In this document: positions 58,801-64,000 of the stretch, in pieces
Layout of the letters: every line of letters begins with the position of its first letter
Position numbering within the stretch: position 1 is the stretch's first letter
From: Gymnogyps californianus
Taxonomy: Eukaryota; Chordata; Aves; Accipitriformes; Cathartidae
Reading direction: 5' to 3'
Length of the DNA stretch: 64,000 nucleotides
Assembly (NCBI RefSeq): GCF_018139145.2
Contig: NC_059478.1
Span: forward strand, 25,761,001-25,825,000
Notes under the pieces: model-generated
What the model saw: only the letters and a program-made list of their open reading frames with translations
The model's database searches: none
Told to the model about the DNA's origin: nothing
Program-made: the position numbers and the translations under genes

Positions 58801-60648
58801 ATCTCTGCAGACAAGAGGAGTCATTGTATTTACATGTAATCTTGAAAATGAGCAAACCATGAAAATCATGTCCACAGCTGTAAGCAGCTTGAGTGGGACT
58901 GGGAAAAAGGTGCTAATATGCTGTGTCTCTGTTTGCTAGCTGAAGTTGAGCCTTCTCATCTCTCATACACTTTGATTCATTCTATTAATGTGTACTTGGC
59001 CCATTGCTTGTAACTTTCACAGAAAATTAACAAGTTTAAAAAAAAAAAAGACAAAGGCACCGCTCCCACTCCCCACCCCCCCAGCATCATGGCTAATCAC
59101 ATTATGTGACAGTATTCCAAATATTGTAGCTGCTTTTATGTAATGAATGTAATAGTTCACATCTAATTGTAAGGTGAAGTTGAATTTGTAAAATAGCTTG
59201 CTGCCTCTGAGAAAAAAGTATTTTTCTACAGTATATGTGATTAAAGATGTAGACTTCTTCCTGCTACTTATTGCAACAAATGTCTTAGTCCCCTGTAATT
59301 CCTGTTGTAGTATCTGAGCATGTAATAATCCGTTGAACGCAACTGTCTTCACCGTGCTTGGAAGAGGGTGTGTGTAATTTAGTCTTACAGTCCTAATTTT
59401 AAGGAAAAGAGGTATTATTCACTCCCATTTTGCAGATGGTGAAACTGAAGTACAGAGGCTGACTGACCAAAGTTACAGAGGAAGTCATCTGGAAGCTAAT
59501 AATGGAACCCAGATTTACAGACTCGTTCACTTATGTGTTTTTAACCACAAGACTATCTTTCTTCTCTTTTTTTTTGTGAATTACATTGTACATAAAAGGA
59601 AACTGTCAAGCTTGATGGAGTCAAAATATGACCAACTTTGACTTTGGTTCTTTCTCATTGTGGAAATTTACTGCTTGACATTTTCAAAAAGGAGTGTATA
59701 TTGACTAGGAAAAAATGTATTGAGCAGATCCTTTTAAATGATTACTGTATTTCCTGCAGTAAAGTACAACGGTGTGAACTTGTTGAGATAGAAACTACTC
59801 TTCTCACTGTTTGTGTATGTAGCATGGGAGATTAGTGTCTACACTGATCAATCAGATACAAGAGAGACTTGGGAAAACTACAGAATGTTTTGCTTTTAAG
59901 ATAATATGATATTGCTGAAGAGTGAAGTTTTTTAGACAGAAAATAACCATCCATGGTTCAAAGCAAAACAATGTTTAAACATACACTGTATTCTGATCAC
60001 AGCTGCATGAAATCTACTGCTGAGTGTTCCAATGGTAGGAGAAAGTGGGGATGTCTAGATGGCTAAGCTATTTAGAAGAGGTAGTATTTTACAATTATGA
60101 ATGCATTTTCATGAGAATTTTTAATATTATACTTAAGACATTTTGCAACATTAACATTGCCTCACTATAAGGCAATAAATTGTTTGATAGGCAGCAAATA
60201 TTGTTTCCTTTTTAAGCTGTGTGAAGTATAGAAAGGTATAAAGTGATAGAAGTCTGTTTCTACAAGGTCTTGGATTTACCCATTACCTCATAATATAAAC
60301 TAGATTTTTTGGAAATACTTAGTTATCAAACATAATGAATTAACAGGTACTGTGCTCGTACAAGTTCTAACCTACCAAAACCTTTAAATTGCTTTTTTTA
60401 TTAACTGCTTTTTCTCCACATGCAATATTTGTTTTCAGCATTGTATTTTGAACTTGCAAACTTGTTTAAAAACAAGCTGATAGTATTTTGGTTTTGTTTT
60501 TAAAGGAAAACAGCTACTTCCCCTATCAAATAGTGTCCACAGTGGAGTGGGACAGACGATATGGCAGCCACCTGGAGATACCTCAAACCTGGTCCGCATG
60601 AGAAATCAGTCTCTAGGGCAATCTGCTCCTTCACTTACTGCTGGTTTG
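34302..60648 (+). CDS. MAST2: MAST2, microtubule-associated serine/threonine kinase 2, first three coding exons (partial)
   Basis: Coding exons are 34302-34490, 56739-56886 and 60506-60648, all GT-AG and in frame (phases 0, 1, 0), giving 160 residues. Exon 2 encodes RKLSNPDIFSSAGK and LHRQLSQDDCKLRRGSLASS; exon 3 encodes KQLLPLSNSVHSGVG and LVRMRNQSLGQSAPSLTAGL. These are near-identical, from memory, to the N-terminus of mammalian MAST2. MAST2 is about 1,800 residues, so the DUF1908 region, kinase domain, PDZ domain and Ser/Pro-rich tail lie beyond the right edge. Family knowledge: an AGC-type kinase that binds microtubules and, through its PDZ domain, PTEN. The N-terminal Ser/Arg motifs are likely phosphorylation or 14-3-3 sites (inference). 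The head-to-head placement with IPP supports MAST2 over MAST1, 3 or 4. Confidence 0.95.
34760..34784 (+). repeat. Poly-G run (25 G) in MAST2 intron 1
   Basis: Twenty-five consecutive G on the coding strand, 270 bp after the exon 1 donor. It could fold as a G-quadruplex in DNA or pre-mRNA. The exact length is a likely assembly or sequencing weak point. Confidence 0.85.
37005..38235 (-). mobile_element. Old CR1-family LINE, about 1.2 kb, antisense
   Basis: The left end reads AAGAACATAAAAATGACTGT, GATCCCTCTAGCCCAGTATC, AAGCAGATGCTTGGAGAAGA, the antisense of the ancient amniote CR1 3' end. Further right are CATCACTTTACATTTATCTA, AGACTCCACTGGTGATCC, CTTATCCCATGACAGTTTAG and TTTGTCAAACACAGCTCACT, which match the antisense reverse-transcriptase portion of CR1 in the right order. 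Frameshifts and stops mean it is dead. Confidence 0.75.
38480..38800 (+). mobile_element. Old CR1-family fragment, sense
   Basis: AGGGGGTCATGATGGAAGTG, TACAAGACCATGG and later CCAAAGGATGCAATGGATGC follow the sense CR1 region just before the 3' end, with a poly-T interruption at about 38,677-38,692. It lies close to the antisense copy, suggesting two separate insertions or an inversion. Confidence 0.55.
40536..40571. repeat. Poly-T tract
   Basis: T-rich homopolymer run broken by a single C, in MAST2 intron 1. Confidence 0.85.
42170..42348. repeat. Diverged two-copy tandem duplication, period about 88 bp
   Basis: TCATCTAAAAGCAGGCAAAG at 42181 and TCATCTAGAAGCAGACAAAA at 42269 begin two aligned units. 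Both continue through TAGAGTCAA(A/G)TGA(T/C)CAATTCTGC and CTTGTTAG(T/A)TAATA. By eye the units are about 80-85% identical. Not a family I recognise. Confidence 0.85.
43764..43780. repeat. Poly-T run
   Basis: About 17 consecutive T in MAST2 intron 1. Confidence 0.85.
48339..48364 (+). repeat. G-rich run
   Basis: Runs of 10, 6 and 5 G separated by single AGT/T interruptions on the transcribed-sense strand of MAST2 intron 1. Fits a G-quadruplex pattern. Confidence 0.8.
49783..49809. repeat. Poly-T run
   Basis: Twenty-seven or so consecutive T in MAST2 intron 1, preceded by GTGTGA. Confidence 0.9.
51003..51041. repeat. C-rich run
   Basis: Almost pure C with scattered T and G; the complement is G-rich. 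Similar C runs occur at about 55,517-55,537. Confidence 0.85.
53537..53622. repeat. A/C-rich low-complexity stretch with a duplicated 17-mer
   Basis: AAACCTTGAACAAACAA occurs at 53581 and again at 53603 (period 22) within an A-rich, T-poor stretch. Confidence 0.85.
55020..55051. repeat. Inverted repeat, 12-bp arms
   Basis: AGGTTCTTTGCT and AGCAAAGAACCT are exact reverse complements separated by the loop CCAAGATG, in MAST2 intron 1. Confidence 0.93.
56739..56886 (+). CDS. MAST2: MAST2 coding exon 2
   Basis: The acceptor TTTTTCTTTCTACAG precedes 56739 and the donor TCAG|GTATGC follows 56886. It encodes EVITESTPLRCRKLSNPDIF, SSAGKTKLHRQLSQDDCKLR and RGSLASSLS, plus one base of the next codon. 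The LSNPDIFSS and RQLSQDDCKL motifs are MAST-family hallmarks and most resemble MAST2. It joins exon 1 in phase 0. Confidence 0.96.
57475..57545 (+). repeat. Possible MIR 5' fragment
   Basis: GCATAGTCTAGTAATTAGCC followed by AAGAAATGGAGGACTAAGCT resembles the start of the MIR consensus. Weak. Confidence 0.35.
59375..59570 (-). repeat. MIR-like SINE, antisense
   Basis: TATTCACTCCCATTTTGCAG, ATGGTGAAACTGAAGTACAG, GCTGACTGACCAAAGTTACA, AATGGAACCCAGATTTACAG and TTTTAACCACAAGACTATC follow the antisense MIR core closely and in order. Confidence 0.8.
60506..60648 (+). CDS. MAST2: MAST2 coding exon 3
   Basis: The acceptor GTTTTTAAAG precedes 60506 and the donor TTG|GTGAGT follows 60648. Including the split glycine it encodes GKQLLPLSNSVHSGVGQTI, then WQPPGDTSNLVRMRNQSLGQ and SAPSLTAGL. 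NLVRMRNQSLGQSAPSLTA is conserved across MAST kinases and starts the DUF1908 region. The exon ends in phase 0, as expected before the KELSLPRRG exon, which lies outside the window. Confidence 0.97.
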
Positions 60649-63600
60649 GTGAGTGTGTCTGGGAATCCTCATGATGATTTTGTGCTATAAATAAAAAGTG
60701 GTGTGATCCTGTGCTTTAGTTTTTACCTTGCTCTCCCTGCTCTTGCTCAGTGAATGCAGCATTTTGTTCCTGTGGGCCCTTTTTAGGGTAGAGCATGAAT
60801 TAGGAGGAGAATATGTTCATCCTGCTTTTGACAAAAAGCAGGAAAAAAAAGTGTGTGAAGAATAATTTCTTTTTGAGGACGCTCCTTCTCAATGCTACTT
60901 AAGCTGCCTTGATACCTGAAAGAAAATATCACTGGAAGTCTAGGGAGATGTGAGCACGGGAACTTGACCATTTAAAACAAGTTTAATTGGGAAACATCTT
61001 TCTGAGTAGCTACCTCTGCCTGGTTCCCTAGAGAATATCTAGGATGAAGCTGAAAGGGATAACTGTCCAAGGAATCGAAGAGCTGGAACTGACATCTGCT
61101 CTTCTGCGTGGTTTCTGTCAAAAGGTTTTGGTAAAGTGAATGTATTTTTGAAGAAGGTTGTAGCTGTTAAATTAGTATTTTCTAAGAGAGTATTCTGTAT
61201 GGGGGGGAAACTCAGATGGCTATAGTCAAGACTGAACTGCAAACCAAAAGGAACACACATTTTGTTTGTAGATGTTCCTTATTACCTCTAAATATTGAAA
61301 ATCACTAAAGTGCAAGGAGAAGAAAAATATGAGTAGGAAAAGACAGTTATTTGTGAGCAGTCATATATGCAACAGAAATTGTTGCTAAATAGTAGACTAA
61401 AAGCAAAGCTAGAAGCTTTTTTTGCCAAACTTCCATAGAGTTGCCTGTATAACAAGTTTTACTCGAGGAAATTTTGATGTGCACTACTTTATAGAGCTGC
61501 AAGTAACTAGGTAAATTTATATTACACTGTACAACTGTTCAGAAGCAATGACCCCTTAAGTAAAAGGGTGCACCTTGGATGTAGCCCTTAGATTGTTAGC
61601 CCTTAGAATGTTTGGGGGGATCCTAGACAGTTTGGCACCACCAGCCTATGAAAAGAAACTTAAATCTTTAAAGTTCAAAAAGCCCATGCATTTGTGTTAC
61701 TACTAATTTTGATTTCACAATGAAGTATCTGTAGTCTTAGCATTTTCAGACATACTACTGTATTGAAATTCTTCTGATTTGATTTAACTGTATTGTGTCT
61801 TAGTTTGGTGCCTGTTCAGTATTTGCCTTAAACTTATATTCTTAGCAGTGGTTATAATTTGACTATATCAACAGAAAGGGAAAATGCTCACATGAACCTG
61901 GCATCTAAGTATTTATCTGATGGGGATTAAAAAAAGTAATATGTTAAAATACAGGCCTGTTCTCTAGAGGCAGGCAAATGCCTTGAAGCTTCATAGCTTA
62001 AGTTAATGAAAATAACTGTGCTTTAAAACAAAGCATTAGTTCTCAGATATTTAATTTGGAATACTAGTTCATTGCTTAACAGCTGTGTACAATTCTGCAT
62101 ATTACTAATATGATGTATTTTCAGTTTGTCATGGCAGTGTTTGTGCTATCAAATGTTCTGATGTGAAACGCAATGCCAGTAACTTATTTTAAAATAGTTT
62201 AAAATTCTCTGCTTTCTAATTAAAGCAGAGAAATTCAGCTATAAATCCAGTATTTGTTCCTCTGTGATGGTGTTAGGTCCTGAAGTATATGGTCGCTTTC
62301 CTATCTCTCTATACTTTATGGTGGGCTGTATGTTAATTACAGTTGCAGTTAATTAAGCCTAGAAATTAAGAATTTTTATATGAAATGGGCTTCTAAAGCA
62401 ATGACTAAAGAGCTGGTCACAAGATGAACATGGAATTAAATACAGTGAGTCTGGGGATCTTGAAGCTAGTCACATGTTTGCAGCTGTTTTAATATACTTG
62501 TGGTATTGAAATACGTTTCACAAATTAGAATAGCAAAAGGTCTCTTGCCAGTATAATTAATCTCCTTTGAAGAATAGCTCTATTAAGAGATGAGTAGGTT
62601 CAGTAATGCAGAGTGTCATTTTAATATGCCAGCCTTGATTGCTAGAGCATTTAATTCTTTTATTATTTGTTATAATACGATAGATGGATAGCTAGAGAGA
62701 AGTGGGAGTGTGGTATGGGAAAGCCAGAATACTCAAAGCTATGTGCATTGTTTCTGCTGCCTCTTTTTGGCACTGTAGGTATCGGTGGATTTTCCTTTGC
62801 TAAATTGCTTTGCTGGCATTCAGTAATGTGTTTTTTTTTACTTTCTAACCACTACTAATCCTACAGACTGTTTGCTGTGCTTAAATTACATTCTTTTCAA
62901 CTTTGAAAGTATTTGCAAAGCAAAAAGATAAATTAACAATAGCAAACCTGTAGAAATTAGTTTGCAGCTTCTGAAACAAGACTGATAGCTAGGCTACTTA
63001 TCAGCAACAACTCAAGAACTGGAAATACATCAAATTCTAACATGCTAAACTACATAAGCACAGTTTATTGTTAGGCAGAATCTTTCAGCTCATACATGTG
63101 TGATAGTCTGGATTAATGTGTCTGCATAGCAGTTGCCGCTAGATCCTTGACTTGAGAAAGAAAGCAGGGCAGACTGAATGCTGAGTGCTGTCATCATCGA
63201 ATGATAGATGTTGATCTGATCTGTGTGCCTTCTAAATATATGTGAGGATTTCGGAAGACGACCTTCAGTTGATCATCTACCCCTAAGACGGATGGCTCTG
63301 GTCCTAGTAGATTGAATTCTGGTGCGGAGCATCCTATTTAAGACTTTTAAATCCCCAAGATAGCCAAGGAAGCAATCAGAGAAAGAAGACATAAAGCATC
63401 ATTGTGGGCATCTCAGTGGTGTTTTCTGCTCTCAAGACCCAAATATAGTAAAAACTGGGGGCGCAGGGAGTGTGTATAAGGAACAGAAGGATAATAATGT
63501 GGATAATCTCTTATGACTTAGTTTGGGGGTTTATTTATTTGAAATCTTGACCTGCAGGCACCCTGTCGTAAAAAGAGTTGGACTGTGTTTTGAAGGCAGC

Positions 63601-64000
63601 TGAAGTGAATGATCAGGAATATGGATGCATTCTCTTATGAAGAAAGGCATGAAGAACATCAGGGTTTGTTAATTTTAGAAAGGAAAAAGAGCTTGTGAAG
63701 AGAAAGTTGTGGTTGTTGTAGAGGAGGTAGATTGGGAGTGTCTGTCTTGCAAATATTTATTTTGACAAAACTCAATGTGAATGAAATTGATTGCCAGAAG
63801 CAATGCTGTAAGGTGTTAATATTCCAGGGCTGGAGCATTTATGGGTGGGCAAGGGATGATTTTCCCCTCATGTTTGCTGTGAAGGACAGGTTGCTCAACT
63901 GGAGCACTACGCTAATGCTAAATATGTATTTACATTTGTGGAGAGAGATGTGGGGGTTTTTGTGTGTGTGTCCCACCCCCTCACCTCCCATAGAGAGCAT
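60649..64000 (+). other. MAST2: MAST2 intron 3 (continues past the window)
   Basis: At least 3.35 kb of intron. It contains an 11-bp-arm hairpin at 62,205-62,232 and short GT runs near the right end. No exon matching the following MAST2 sequence was found before position 64,000. Confidence 0.8.
62205..62232. repeat. Inverted repeat, 11-bp arms
   Basis: TTCTCTGCTTT and AAAGCAGAGAA are exact reverse complements around the loop CTAATT. Confidence 0.93.

Larger units (their letters stand above)
56887..60505 (+). other. MAST2: MAST2 intron 2
   Basis: A 3.6-kb intron holding a possible MIR fragment near 57,475 and a clearer antisense MIR at 59,375-59,570. The short ORFs are not protein-like. Confidence 0.85.

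Overview
This is vertebrate nuclear DNA, almost certainly from a bird. It has large spliced genes with GT-AG introns, two CpG-island promoters, a CR1 LINE 3' end carrying the ATTCTATG-type terminal repeat, and an egg/plasma riboflavin-binding protein gene whose product resembles chicken RBP closely. Several differences from the chicken protein as I remember it suggest the species is not chicken.

Layout. (1) 1-2,600, minus strand: the 5' part of IPP (KLHL27), a BTB-BACK-Kelch protein. Four coding exons are present; the remaining Kelch exons lie beyond the left edge. Its CpG-island promoter is at about 1,700-2,600. (2) About 11,800-23,900, minus strand: a complete five-coding-exon gene for the riboflavin-binding protein (RBP). 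All its exons are small (100-237 nt), so no single long reading frame reveals it. Joined, they give 238 residues, with the signal peptide, all 18 mature cysteines, the riboflavin-stacking Tyr and Trp, and the C-terminal phosphoserine cluster. (3) About 33,500-64,000, plus strand: the start of MAST2, a microtubule-associated Ser/Thr kinase. It has a CpG-island promoter, coding exon 1, a 22.2 kb intron 1, and coding exons 2 and 3; the rest lies beyond the right edge.

IPP (minus) and MAST2 (plus) are head to head, as I recall they are in human 1p34. In this bird the 32 kb between their promoters holds the RBP gene. The three genes share no pathway: IPP is a presumed Kelch adaptor, RBP is a secreted vitamin carrier for egg and yolk, and MAST2 is a cytoskeletal kinase.

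The rest is intronic or intergenic sequence with sparse, mostly old repeats: CR1 fragments, MIR-like SINEs, a CCCTT microsatellite, G/C homopolymer runs, and several small tandem or inverted repeats. I saw no tRNA or rRNA gene, CRISPR array or clear viral element. I did not find a new biological system. The most informative content is the RBP gene, its altered glycosylation sites, a 33-bp perfect palindrome in one of its introns, an 88-bp duplicated block in MAST2 intron 1, and short upstream ORFs before the MAST2 start.
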